From positions 62,001 to 126,000 of the forward strand of contig JADJSZ010000004.1 of the NCBI GenBank assembly GCA_016711405.1: a DNA stretch of 64,000 nt, in the 5' to 3' direction. The notes beneath the pieces are model-generated. The model saw only the letters and a list, made by a program, of their open reading frames with translations. It did not search any database and had not been told where the DNA came from. Positions 8,689 to 17,714 of this stretch are shown one piece after another. Each line of letters opens with the position of its first letter. Within the stretch, counting starts at the first letter, position 1. Both the position numbers and the translations under genes were made by a program. This DNA comes from Candidatus Hadersleviella danica (GTDB lineage Bacteria > Chloroflexota > Anaerolineae > Promineifilales > Promineifilaceae).

Positions 8689-9617
8689 TTAACTTTTCAC
8701 TCGCTCGCCATAGGCGGCCAACGCCTCGCGCACCCAGCGGCCGTCATCGTGCGCCTTTTGCCGCGCCTCAAGGCGAGACGCATTCATCGGCCCATCCCCC
8801 TTCACCACCCGCCAAAACTCATCCCAATCAATCGCGCCAATGAGCCAATTGCCGCTCGCCTCATCATGGCGCAAATCGGGGTCGGGGAAAGTCAGCCCCA
8901 GCTCCAACACCTCGGGCACTGTTTCGTTGATGAACTCTTGGCGCAGGGTGTCGTTGCTCTTCGTCTTAATGCCCCAGCGGGTCAGCACGGCCGAATTCGA
9001 CGACGCATCGTCGTGCGGGCCAAACATCATCAATGTCGGCGGCCACCAACGGTTCAGCCCATCTTGCACCATCTGCTTTTGCTTCTCGGTGCCGTGGCGC
9101 ATGTAGTTAAAAATCATCTCCTTACCCTGCTTAAAATGGAACGTCTCCTCGGCGCAAATGCGCACCATCGCCCGCGAATAAGGGCCATAGGAGCAGTGCG
9201 CCAGCATCGTTTGGTTTTTGATGGCCGCGCCATCCACCAGCCAGCCCACCCACGCCACATCGGCCCAATTCAGGGTGGGGTAGTTAAAGATGCTGGCATA
9301 TTTGGCCTTGCCCGCCAACAGGGCATCCAACATTCCTTCGCGGGTTGCACCGAGAGATTCGGCCGCGTGATAAAGGTATTGGCCGTGCCCTGCCTCATCT
9401 TGCACCTTGGCCATCAGCACCATTTTGCGGCGCAAATTGGGGGCGTGGGTGTATCCATGCCCCTTCGGGCAACATCCCCACCACCTCGCTGTGGGCGTGC
9501 TGGGAAATCATGCGAATAAGTTGCCGCCGATACTCCTCGGGCATCCAATCGCCCGGCTCGATTTTCGCCACGGGCAATGCGTTCCTCAAAATGGGTTAGT
9601 TGTTGTTCGTCGTTCAT
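8689..9617 (-). CDS. paaA: Phenylacetyl-CoA epoxidase catalytic subunit PaaA, frameshifted twice
   Basis: Three frames join into one protein. MNDEQQLTHFEERIARG (from 9617) leads to IEPGDWMPEEYRRQLIRMISQHAHSEVVGMLPEGAWI, then LRRKMVLMAKVQDEAGHGQYLYHAAESLG and on to AAYGERVKS. The di-iron ligands are visible in the HSE, DEAGH and CAEETFHFKQG motifs. The catalytic subunit uses O2 to epoxidise the ring of phenylacetyl-CoA. Shifts lie near 9575 and 9440. All motifs are intact, so sequencing indels are likelier than a pseudogene. Confidence 0.9.
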
Positions 9618-9632
9618 GGGATTTTACTTGTA

Positions 9633-9675
9633 TTGGTAAGGTGACAGTCACCTTACCAAGTGACTGTCACCTTAC
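9633..9675. promoter_or_regulatory. Palindrome array upstream of paaA (GGTGAC-A-GTCACC)
   Basis: A perfect 13-base stem (TTGGTAAGGTGAC, one base, GTCACCTTACCAA; 9633-9659) is followed by a second overlapping GTGAC-T-GTCAC palindrome (9660-9670). It lies in the 65-base gap between the thiolase stop and the paaA start. With a one-base centre it is a poor terminator hairpin. It could be an operator for a dimeric regulator or a dispersed REP-like repeat. Confidence 0.45.
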
Positions 9676-9682
9676 AAACCTA

Positions 9683-10924
9683 CTACTCACACTTTACCAC
9701 CACGGCCAGCCCCTGCCCCACCCCTACACAGAGAGTGACAAGACCATAGGGTGAGTGGCCGTTCCCTTCGGTTTTGCGCCGTTGCATCTCATGCACCAAG
9801 GTCGTCATCAACCGTGCGCCCGTTGCCCCCAGCGGGTGGCCAAGGGCGATGGCGCCGCCGTTGACATTCGTTCGCTCAGGGGGCAGGCCGAGTTCGTCCA
9901 TGCAGGCCAGTGCTTGCACAGCAAACGCCTCGTTCAGTTCGATGAGGTCTAAATCGGCCACTGATAAACTCGCCCGTGCCAACGCTTTGCGGGTGGCGGG
10001 GATGGGGCCGTAGCCCATCGTGCGCGGGTCTACCCCCGCCGCCGCCGCACTGACAATGGTGGCGAGCGGTTTGTAGCCCAGTTCGGCCGCTTTTTCGGCC
10101 GACATCATCAGCAACGCCGCCGCGCCATCGTTAATGCCCGAGGCATTGCCCGCTGTAACCGTGCCCCCTTTGCGGAAGGCGGGGCGCAGGGCGGCCAATT
10201 TTTCGGCCGAGGTGGTCAGCTCATATTGCCCATTGGCCAGCCGCATTTGGGGGTGTTCGTCGGTCGCCACCATGAGCGGGTCACCTTTGCGTTGGGGAAT
10301 AGGCACGGCCGTTATCTCGCCCGCAAATCGGCCGCTGTTGACGGCCGCCACCGCCCGCCGTTGGCTCTCCAGCGCAAACTCATCTTGCCGCTCGCGGGGG
10401 ATGCGGGTCTGGTCTTGAATGTTTTCGGCCGTTTCCCCCATCCCTTCCAGCGGAAACATCACTTCCATCGCGGGATTGGGAAAGCGCCAACCAATGCTCG
10501 TGTCGTACATCTGCGCTCCTCGGTCAAACGGGGTTTGCGCCTTGCCGATGACATACGGAGCGCGGCTCATGCTCTCCACCCCGCCCGCCACGTACACATC
10601 CCCTTCCCCCGCCCCAATGGCGCGGTAAGCGTGGATGATGGCATCTAGCCCGGAGGCGCACAGCCGGTTGACGGTGAGACCCGCTACGCTGTGGGGCAAG
10701 CCCGCCAACAGGGCGGCCATGCGGGCGACATTGCGGTTGTCTTCCCCCGCTTGGTTGGTGCAACCGAGGACAACTTCCTCGATGAGATTCGGATCTATCT
10801 CGGTGCGTTGGAGGAGGGCTTGAATGACATGGGCGGCCAAATCGTCGGGGCGCACACTGCTGAGTGCGCCCGCAAATTTGCCCACGGGGGTGCGAACTGC
10901 GTCTACGATAACTGTTTGATTCAT
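9683..10924 (-). CDS. Thiolase (acetyl-CoA acyltransferase, PaaJ/FadA-like)
   Basis: 413 residues with all thiolase landmarks: nucleophile Cys89 in NRLCASGLDA, NEAFAVQ, NVNGGAIALGHPLGATGAR with the catalytic His, and the second Cys in TLCVGVGQG. It cleaves 3-oxoacyl-CoA with CoA. Position directly upstream of paaA suggests the 3-oxoadipyl-CoA thiolase of the phenylacetate pathway, but general fatty-acid thiolases look the same. The gene starts at ATG 10922-10924. Confidence 0.88.
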   Translation of the reverse strand: MNQTVIVDAVRTPVGKFAGALSSVRPDDLAAHVIQALLQRTEIDPNLIEEVVLGCTNQAGEDNRNVARMAALLAGLPHSVAGLTVNRLCASGLDAIIHAYRAIGAGEGDVYVAGGVESMSRAPYVIGKAQTPFDRGAQMYDTSIGWRFPNPAMEVMFPLEGMGETAENIQDQTRIPRERQDEFALESQRRAVAAVNSGRFAGEITAVPIPQRKGDPLMVATDEHPQMRLANGQYELTTSAEKLAALRPAFRKGGTVTAGNASGINDGAAALLMMSAEKAAELGYKPLATIVSAAAAGVDPRTMGYGPIPATRKALARASLSVADLDLIELNEAFAVQALACMDELGLPPERTNVNGGAIALGHPLGATGARLMTTLVHEMQRRKTEGNGHSPYGLVTLCVGVGQGLAVVVKCE

Positions 10925-11004
10925 GGAGAGAGATTATTCAGAGATTGGGAAATTAATTCAACAAGTTATCCAAAATGTGGAGCTGTTGTTTGTGGATTAT
11001 AACC

Positions 11005-11037
11005 AAAAACGGCCGTGTTCCCTACACGGCCGTTTTT
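11005..11037. terminator. Bidirectional rho-independent terminator
   Basis: A 13-base perfect stem (AAAAACGGCCGTG, loop TTCCCTA, CACGGCCGTTTTT) with A and T tracts at both edges. It lies 20 bases after the stop of the AhpD-like gene and separates it from the thiolase-paa genes on the same strand. Confidence 0.85.
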
Positions 11038-11056
11038 CATACACCAGCAAACCACC

Positions 11057-11650
11057 TTACCGCCCCAAATTGTGGTACTCGCGGTTGGGCAACATCCCCG
11101 TGGCCGAGGCGAGCCGATTGGTGAAATTGAACATGGCGGCCGTTTCCGCAATATCAAAAATCGCTTGGTCAGAGAAGCCCACCCCGCGCAGGTAATCCAC
11201 GTCATCCTCACTGCACTCTTTGGGGCTAATCGTCAGCTTAACCGCATAATCGAGCATGGCCATCTGCCGTTCATCCAGCCCCGCCCGGCGATAATCGAGC
11301 GTGATACGGTCGGCCAAAATCGGGTCGCCTAGCTTTTGGCGCAATTCCGCCCCGTGCGAGATAAGGCAGTAGAGGCATTGGTTCTCGGAGGAGACGGCCA
11401 AGCAAATCATCTCCCGCTCCGCCTCGCTCAGTTCTGATTCGCCCTGCATAATCTCGCGGAAGTGGTTGAACCAGTGGCGGAAATGGCTCGGCCGAATGGA
11501 ATACCCCACAAAGACGTTGGGCACAAAGCCCAACACCTCCCGCGCTTTGGCAAACAGCTTCTGCAATCCCTCATCGGTTGTCGCTTCCCCCTCCATTTCC
11601 AGCCAGCTAAAACGTTCGTCGGTTGTCATGTGTTGTGTGTCCTTTGTCAT
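11057..11650 (-). CDS. Carboxymuconolactone decarboxylase/AhpD-like peroxidase-related protein
   Basis: 197 residues. The redox motif reads ENQCLYCLISHG with Cys92, Cys95 and His99, the CxxCxxxH of AhpD-like proteins. The preceding part (FVPNVFVGYSIRPSHFRHWFNHFREIM) and following FSDQAIFDIAETAAMFNFTNRLA fit the peroxidase-related subgroup. It probably reduces peroxides or acts as a disulfide reductase; the electron partner is not nearby. The stop is followed by a strong terminator. Confidence 0.85.
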   Translation of the reverse strand: MTKDTQHMTTDERFSWLEMEGEATTDEGLQKLFAKAREVLGFVPNVFVGYSIRPSHFRHWFNHFREIMQGESELSEAEREMICLAVSSENQCLYCLISHGAELRQKLGDPILADRITLDYRRAGLDERQMAMLDYAVKLTISPKECSEDDVDYLRGVGFSDQAIFDIAETAAMFNFTNRLASATGMLPNREYHNLGR

Positions 11651-11707
11651 TGGTCATTTGTCATTCGTCATTGGTCATTGGCCCCCTCTAACCAGCGACT
11701 CATTTGT

Positions 11708-12733
11708 TCATTGTTCATTGCTCATTGAAACACTCAGTCGTAGCAGTTTTTCCACGGCCGTATACGGATCCATTTCCCGCGCCGCCACGGCCGACAGAAT
11801 ATCATCCCGCACCCCTGCGGCCACCCGTTGGGCGAATTGCGCCCGAAACGCCTGCCACAACAGTTGCTCTAACTCGTGCTGGCAACGTTGCCGCTCCCGC
11901 GCTTGCCATTGCCCCGTGGCGTGCAAATGGGCATAGTGGTTGGCGATGGCTTGCGCCAGTTCGGGTATGCCTGTGCCATCGAGCGCACTGGTGGGCAACA
12001 CGGCCGTTTGCCACACCCCTTCATCCGCATGGGGCGCGGCCGTGGTGGTGATGCGGCCGTGGTGGCGCGTGCCACCCACTGGCCCCAAATGGAGCATGTT
12101 TTCCAGCGCCTTCAGCGTCGCCTGCGCCCCCGGCTTGTCCGATTTGTTCACCACCAAAATATCCGCAATTTCCAAAATGCCCGCCTTGATAGATTGGACA
12201 TCGTCCCCCATGCCCGGTGCTTCGATGACCAGCGTGGTGTGTGCCTGCTGGGCAATATCCACTTCGGATTGTCCCGCCCCGACGGTTTCTATCAGGATGC
12301 GCTCGTAGCCGACCGCATCTAAGATTTTGGCCACGGCCGCTGTGGCTCGCGCCAGCCCGCCCAAGCTCCCACGGGAGGCCATGCTCCGCATGAAGATGCC
12401 CCTGTCGGCCGTGAGTTCCTGCATCCGCACCCTATCGCCCAGCAACGCCCCGCCCGTGAATGGGCTACTGGGATCTACGGCGATAATGGCCAGCGAGCGG
12501 GTGGGTTCTTGCCGCCGTAGCTCTTTGGCCAGTTCAGTGACAAGCGAGCTTTTGCCCGACCCCGGCGGCCCGGTGATGCCGATGATGTGCGCCCGCCCAG
12601 TGTGGGTGTGCAGGGCTTGCACGGCCGTTTGCGCGGCCGTGTCGCTGTTTTCCACATGGGTAATTAGGCGGCCGAGGGCACGGGCACTGCCCGCCAAGGC
12701 TTGGGTGATGAGTTCGGGTAAGGTGGGGTTCAT
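11708..12733 (-). CDS. meaB: Methylmalonyl-CoA mutase-associated GTPase MeaB/ArgK
   Basis: 341 residues. Walker A GPPGSGKS at about 55-62, IAVDPSSPFTGGALLGDRVRM, GVGQSE-type switch (TVGAGQSEVDIA) and NKSD base-recognition motif define the MeaB G-protein family. MeaB gates cofactor loading and protects methylmalonyl-CoA mutase. It lies 80 bases downstream of the mutase B12-binding subunit on the same strand, so both are likely cotranscribed. Confidence 0.93.
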   Translation of the reverse strand: MNPTLPELITQALAGSARALGRLITHVENSDTAAQTAVQALHTHTGRAHIIGITGPPGSGKSSLVTELAKELRRQEPTRSLAIIAVDPSSPFTGGALLGDRVRMQELTADRGIFMRSMASRGSLGGLARATAAVAKILDAVGYERILIETVGAGQSEVDIAQQAHTTLVIEAPGMGDDVQSIKAGILEIADILVVNKSDKPGAQATLKALENMLHLGPVGGTRHHGRITTTAAPHADEGVWQTAVLPTSALDGTGIPELAQAIANHYAHLHATGQWQARERQRCQHELEQLLWQAFRAQFAQRVAAGVRDDILSAVAAREMDPYTAVEKLLRLSVSMSNEQ

Positions 12734-12812
12734 GACGAGGGAGAGGTGGGAAGTAAAGTGAGAAGTGAGAAGTGAAAAGTGAGCAGGTCGCCCACCTTTT
12801 ACCTTTCACTTT

Positions 12813-13215
12813 TTACCTTTCACTACTCTCCACCCACAGCTTTTGCCAAATAAACTGGGTAATTTCTTCGATGGAGGAGCCGGGGCCGAAGACGGCCGCG
12901 ACCTGGCCGCTTCCATTTCGGCCAAATCCTCTTCGGGGATAATGCCCCCAAAAAGACGGGTACATCGCCCAATTCGTTTTCGCGCAACAGGGCGATGATG
13001 CGCGGCACGAGCGCTTTGTGTGCCCCCGAGAGGATGCTCAGGCCAATGGCATCTACGTCTTCTTGCAGGGCGGCTTGGACTACCATTTCGGGGGTTTGGC
13101 GCAAGCCTGTGTAAATGACTTCCATGCCCGCATCGCGCAGGGCGCGGGCGATTACTTTGGCGCCTCGGTCATGGCCGTCGAGGCCCGGCTTGGCAATGAG
13201 GATACGTGGTTTCAT
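12813..13215 (-). CDS. Methylmalonyl-CoA mutase B12-binding subunit, frameshifted
   Basis: From MKPRILIAKPGLDGHDRGAKV the gene encodes the cobalamin-binding fold, with D13xH15xxG18 (the His ligand of B12) and GLSILSGAHKALVP. After VPVFLG a frame change gives GIIPEEDLAEMEAA, and a second change gives VAAVFGPGSSIEEITQFIWQKL, the expected C-terminus. Two indels near 12945 and 12905 restore about 133 residues. It is a stand-alone small subunit; the catalytic subunit is not in the window. Confidence 0.87.
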
Positions 13216-13386
13216 GGGGTGGGAATCCGTGGTTATTTCAGTGGGTTTGTGGGCAACAATCGTTGGTATGATAGAGGATTCCCGTAGGTGTGGCAAACGA
13301 GGAGTGGGATAAATGCGCTCAATGCGGCAAACCAGAACTTTTTGGGTCGCTGTAAAATCATGTCAAATTGTGAGGGCTTTCGTTTT

Positions 13387-14471
13387 ATGAAGAACAAATC
13401 ATTTTTATCTCTTTTATTTTGGGCATTTTTGTGGTGGCTATTGGTTCAGCGTGCCAAACAGAATCCGCCATCGAAGTTGATTCGCCTCTAAGCACCACTG
13501 TGGCGATAAATTTGGAAGCAACTTCCACTTCAACCGTAATACCCACCGCGACCAGTACACTCACCCACCCTGGCTTCCTTCGGCAACGCCTACCGTTGCC
13601 CCAACAGATACACCTCGCCTACGCCAACCCCCATTACCCCGAATTTGCCAATCTACAGCTTGCGCTTGATTATGACAAAGTGAGCAGTGAGTTACTCAGC
13701 CCTCAAAATTATTTCCCCTGCGGGTGTCAGGCTATCTTGCGGCCGTGTTTGATTACACAGTGCCGAGTCAATCGACCCTGAACTGGCACATTTACAGATC
13801 CAAACAAACAAGTGAAGCATCAGGCTCATTTAACCTCAAGGGCAAGGTTACAAAGGGTTTGTAATGGAACTCTCAGAGGGTCTAGATGAGGAACCTATCA
13901 ATTAGCCTTGAACTAGATGGGCAAATTGTCCTTTCCCAGCCATTTGAGTTGATTTTTGTGAATGGCATCCCTAAACAATGTCAAACTTTTGAAATTGTGG
14001 AATCTACAGCCAGTAATTCGGGTGAAGATTCGGCATCGAACCAAGACGAGGGGTGCACTAATTTCGTAGCTGAGCCAAGTCCACGGATACCTTCTTCAAC
14101 CAATGAAAGTGACCCTTGGAGTCGGTATGAAGCGCGAACATTGACTGAATTAGACACGCTCACCAGTAGTGCAATAGACAGTGACTCTCAACAAAATGCG
14201 CTCTATTTAGAAATGTCGCCCGATTATCAATACCCGTCCCGTGTCCGAGTGATTTTTACAGGGGATTTCAGAGCCACATCTGGCCTTCGACTTGAGGGAA
14301 TAAAAATATGGCTGGCAACATTTGCAGCTAACGGCCGAAGAAGCCGCGCTTGATATTTGGCCAAGAAATGCGCGTTATCGAAGAAAATCAGGAGTATTGG
14401 CTACCGTCCAAAATGTTCTCGTCCCCCTCATGGAGCAAGAACTGGCGGTTGGAGACGAATTGAGGTATTGA
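13387..14471 (+). CDS. Hypothetical lipoprotein, first of a duplicated pair, frameshifted
   Basis: MKNKSFLSLLFWAF leads into a signal helix. The lipobox (VAIGSAC-QTE) becomes visible only if a T is added to the TTTTT near 13430, exactly as in the paralogue 1.3 kb downstream, which has six T. A Ser/Thr-rich linker (TSTSTVIPTATSTLTHP) follows. Later frames (13886-14353, then to a TGA at 14469-14471) carry an unrecognised soluble domain. At least three shifts are needed. No function can be assigned. Confidence 0.5.
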
Positions 14472-14686
14472 TAACTTGGATGGAGCTACAATAACAAATG
14501 CCAAATCGAGCGAATCTATTTGGTCAATGCGTTTGAATAGACAGAATCGCCCTCTGGAAAAACGATGAGAACTTTTTTCACCCTCTTCACCAGACAATCG
14601 TCGTTTTGATAGCACTCTTCCTCGTCTACCTGCCCGTGCAACAATTTGGGCTGGATACGCGCTTGGGCATGGGACTTTCGTTTTAT

Positions 14687-15994
14687 GAAGAACCAATCAT
14701 TTTTATCTCTTTTATTTTGGGCATTTTTTGTGGTGGCTATTGGTTCAGCGTGCCAAACAGAATCCGACATCAAAGTTGCTCCGCCTATAAGCACCAGTGT
14801 GGCGATAAATTTAGAGGCAATATTGCCCAGTCCTCTCCCCACATCAACACATATCTACCATCAACGATTACCCACTTCCTCCATCTTCTTGTGGCGATAA
14901 ATTTAGAAGCAACATTGCCTAGTCCTCCCCCCACATCAACACGTACTTATCAACCAACGATTACCCCAGTTCCTCCATCTTCAAGCCTTGGTGGATGGTT
15001 AGTATTCTCCTCAATTCGAGCCGATACCAATGGTGATGGTGTGATCGGTTTTGGGGATGCTTGGCACTTATACACTTTGGAATTAGCAACTGGTCAAGAA
15101 ATTGCCATTACTTCAGGGGAATATTCTGATATACACCCTTCTTGGTCGCCAGATGGTGAACAAATTGTTTTTTCATCTAATCGTACAGATAAAGGAGTTT
15201 TGATCTATTTGTTATCAATCGAGATGGGTCATCCCGCAACATTTGACACAGATACCCGAAGACGCCAAAAATCCTGTTTGGTCTCCAGATAGGTACATAT
15301 TGCATTTGTGATGACACAAATCGCAGAAAATGGTACTGAGTATCATCAAATCGGGCTTTATTCGTTAAATAATGGGCAGGTTAGTCAGCTTACACATAGT
15401 TTGGATAGAAATGAAATTAGCAAAGAACCAGCATGGTCTCCTGATGGGCGTTATTTAGCGTTTACTACAAGAGAAAAAGCTTTGTTAGATAATTCGAAAT
15501 ATGTTACGAATATACATTTAATTGAATTAGCTACTTTAGAAAGATTTAAATTAGAACGAGATGATGAACTTGCTTATGGTGCGCGGTATCCCAACTGGAT
15601 GCCTTCAGAAAACTACGTTATTGGTTGGGCCGTATCAGATAATAACTCTTATGAATTGAATCAGATTTTCTTCGATTTAGAGTGGATAAATCGTGTCCCA
15701 ACTCTAACTCAATTACCTATTGTTTTTCGCCATGTTTGGAGTGATCTCGTTTGGGGAGCTAATGGGGATTGGATTGTTTACACAACTAGCAATAGTGAGA
15801 AATGGAGAGTATCTGAAACAGGGGACGATGCGGTAGAAATTGTTGTAGCACCAATTAATTTATATTCATTGCTTTCTGACAATTCCTCTCAAAATGAGGT
15901 AATAGTAGATTTGTCTGACAATCTATATCGTATTTTCGAATTTTTGACAGATAATCAATATATTGAAAACTATGTTGATTGGACTCCAGAATAG
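14687..15994 (+). CDS. TolB-like beta-propeller lipoprotein, second of the pair, frameshifted
   Basis: Starts with MKNQSFLSLLFWAFFVVAIGSACQTE, a lipoprotein signal nearly identical to the first copy. Two tandem copies of a roughly 85-base linker segment (VAINLEATLPSPPPTS) follow, then WD40-like blades: GGWLVFSSIRADTNGDG, IHPSWSPDGEQIVFSSNR, EPAWSPDGRYLAFTTRE and YVDWTPE. The blades match the TolB/PD40 family. Frames change near 14870 and 15250-15310. It is likely an exported sensor or binding protein; the substrate is unknown. Confidence 0.6.
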
Positions 15995-16171
15995 TGTTCA
16001 GTTTTCGGCCGTCCCATCCAAATCATTAGCCTCTAGCGTTGGTAGTGGGGCAAACGAAATTCCATAAAATTCTCGTCATCACTGTTTGCAATCCATTTAT
16101 GATATTTTTTACCGAAACATATCTTGAGCCAAAAAGTTTTGTCAGTCAATCAGCCCATTACTCATTAATCA

Positions 16172-16762
16172 TTATTCATTGTCCAAATGGTAGTATGTTT
16201 GCAAGTATTGGAAGAGCCATTCTCTGTCCCAGTTGGTTGCCCCTTGGGCGAGTTCGAGTTGTTGGGTGTTGTTGTAGGTGACGAGGAGTTGGTTGCCGCT
16301 CGGCCGTTGGTGCAAGCGCAAGTAATTTAGCTCTTTAAGACTCAAGAAAAGGGTTTGCGGCCGTTGAAAAATCCCTCCTAACTCAATGTGATGGATATAA
16401 ATCCTCTTCAAAATGCCCCAACGATAATATGTCGTCGAATCTATTTGAATGGGTGGACTACCTCCCTCAAACTGTAGGCCATCTTCCCTTAAAACCCACC
16501 GTTCGGGTAAGGTGGGACGCAATAACTGATAAAGCATAAGGGCGCAGTAAATCCCCAAGAGAACGCCTAAGGCCGTCAAAAAGAGATTTAGCTTGGGCCA
16601 TATGACGATAAAATAGAGCAAGATCATTAAAAGACCTGCACCAAAGAGTTCTACGACCATCTTCTTATTTTTATGGTCAAAGGGAGATTGGGGTACGGTC
16701 ACATAGGTTACGCCAAGTTTATTTTCAATGATAAGGCGAGAGTAAGGGGGTAATGATTTCAT
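16172..16762 (-). CDS. Small two-helix membrane protein, paralogue A
   Basis: From MKSLPPYSRLIIENKLGV the protein has two adjacent membrane helices (about residues 40-80, VELFGAGLLMILLYFIVIWPKLNLFLTALGVLLGIYCALMLYQLL) and a soluble C-terminal half. The last 45 residues (LHQRPSGNQLLVTYNN...LAQGATNWDREWLFQYLQ) are almost identical to the neighbouring paralogue although the rest has diverged. I do not recognise a named family; the shape (two helices then a beta-rich domain) resembles bacterial PH-like membrane proteins. Confidence 0.65.
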   Translation of the reverse strand: MKSLPPYSRLIIENKLGVTYVTVPQSPFDHKNKKMVVELFGAGLLMILLYFIVIWPKLNLFLTALGVLLGIYCALMLYQLLRPTLPERWVLREDGLQFEGGSPPIQIDSTTYYRWGILKRIYIHHIELGGIFQRPQTLFLSLKELNYLRLHQRPSGNQLLVTYNNTQQLELAQGATNWDREWLFQYLQTYYHLDNE

Positions 16763-16862
16763 ATGCGGACGGGGGAGGAGGGACTGGGGACTAGGAACTG
16801 GGAGGCACAAGCGTCCCAAGTCCTTTGTCCCCAGTCAAGAGCCGTAAACCATGCCCTGTTAT

Positions 16863-17393
16863 TTATTGCTCATTATCCAACTGATAACAGGATTGTAAGA
16901 AGTGGAAGAGCCATTCTCTGTCCCAGTTGGTGGCGCCTTGGGCGAGTTCGAGTTGTTGGTTGTTGTACGAGAGGAGGAGTTGGTTGCCGCTCGGCCGTTG
17001 GTGCAGATGAAGGCCGCTGAGTTCGGGGAGGCCAAGGTGGAGTTGTTGCGGCCGTGCCTCCCCCTCGGAAGCCGACGGGGCAGAGAAGTCGAGGTACAGG
17101 CCATCGTCATCCACAAACCATTGTTCCCAAGCTGTGGAGAAAGCTGTCGGGCGGAGCGAGCGGTAGAGGGGCAACAGGCTGAAGAGGGCCACGGCCGCCC
17201 ACACCACCGCCAAAAGGCTGTGCTGTGCCGCCGCAAAATCGGCCGAGACAACTGCCAGACCGAACAAGCCCACCGTGCTACCCACCGCCCAAAAGCGGCT
17301 ACGAACAGGGCGCGGGCGATGAGGGAGTTGGATATGCACACGGCCGAGCTGTTGCTCGACCCGCAGGTTGGAGTAAGGGGGAAGGGGTTTCAT
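16863..17393 (-). CDS. Small two-helix membrane protein, paralogue B
   Basis: From MKPLPPYSNLRVEQQLG it has the same plan as paralogue A: a short basic N-terminus, two membrane helices (WAVGSTVGLFGLAVVSADFAAAQ and SLLAVVWAAVALFSLLPLY), then a soluble domain ending LHQRPSGNQLLLSYNN and LAQGATNWDREWLFHFLQ. It is upstream of paralogue A on the same strand, about 100 bases apart. Tandem duplication followed by gene conversion of the 3' ends is the simplest reading. Confidence 0.65.
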   Translation of the reverse strand: MKPLPPYSNLRVEQQLGRVHIQLPHRPRPVRSRFWAVGSTVGLFGLAVVSADFAAAQHSLLAVVWAAVALFSLLPLYRSLRPTAFSTAWEQWFVDDDGLYLDFSAPSASEGEARPQQLHLGLPELSGLHLHQRPSGNQLLLSYNNQQLELAQGATNWDREWLFHFLQSCYQLDNEQ

Positions 17394-17431
17394 GGGCATC
17401 CTTTAGGTTAGACGATCGTGTCTGTCCTACC

Positions 17432-17533
17432 GAGTAAATAGTAGTAGTAAGTAGTAAATAGTCAAGTTCCCTACTACTCACTACTCACTACTCACTATTC
17501 ACTATTCACTATTCACTACTCACTCTCACTACT
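17432..17533. repeat. Intergenic hairpin with tandem-repeat arms (AGTAGTA/CACTACT type)
   Basis: Left arm 17432-17462 is built of AGTAGTAAGTAGTAAATAG words. The longer right arm 17471-17533 repeats CTACTCA and CTATTCA. It lies between the divergent paralogue B and ABC-F genes, so it is not only a terminator. Confidence 0.6.
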
Positions 17534-17714
17534 TGCCCATAGTAGGCCTCTCATTTGCCCTCGTCAAGGGAGGGAAACGGCCGTGTTAGGCATTGTCATT
17601 ATTCTGTCAACCATTTTTCCCTCCCCCCCCATTGCGGGTATAGTAGAGCAACCTCTATTCCGCAATCCGCAATCCCACCCTCAAAAAGACGACCAAAGTC
17701 GAAACTACGAACAA

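Noticed and set aside
10960..11002. DnaA-box-like words (TTATCCAAA, TGTGGATTATAA) near the thiolase start
   Set aside because: They do not match TTATCCACA exactly, occur only as a pair, and no dnaA, dnaN or AT-rich unwinding region is present, so no replication origin is claimed.
14472..14686. Possible short gene with a membrane helix (VVLIALFLVYLPVQQFGLDTRL) before the second lipoprotein
   Set aside because: No start or ribosome site, and it overlaps the duplicated head of the next gene. It could be the end of a frameshifted gene but cannot be supported.
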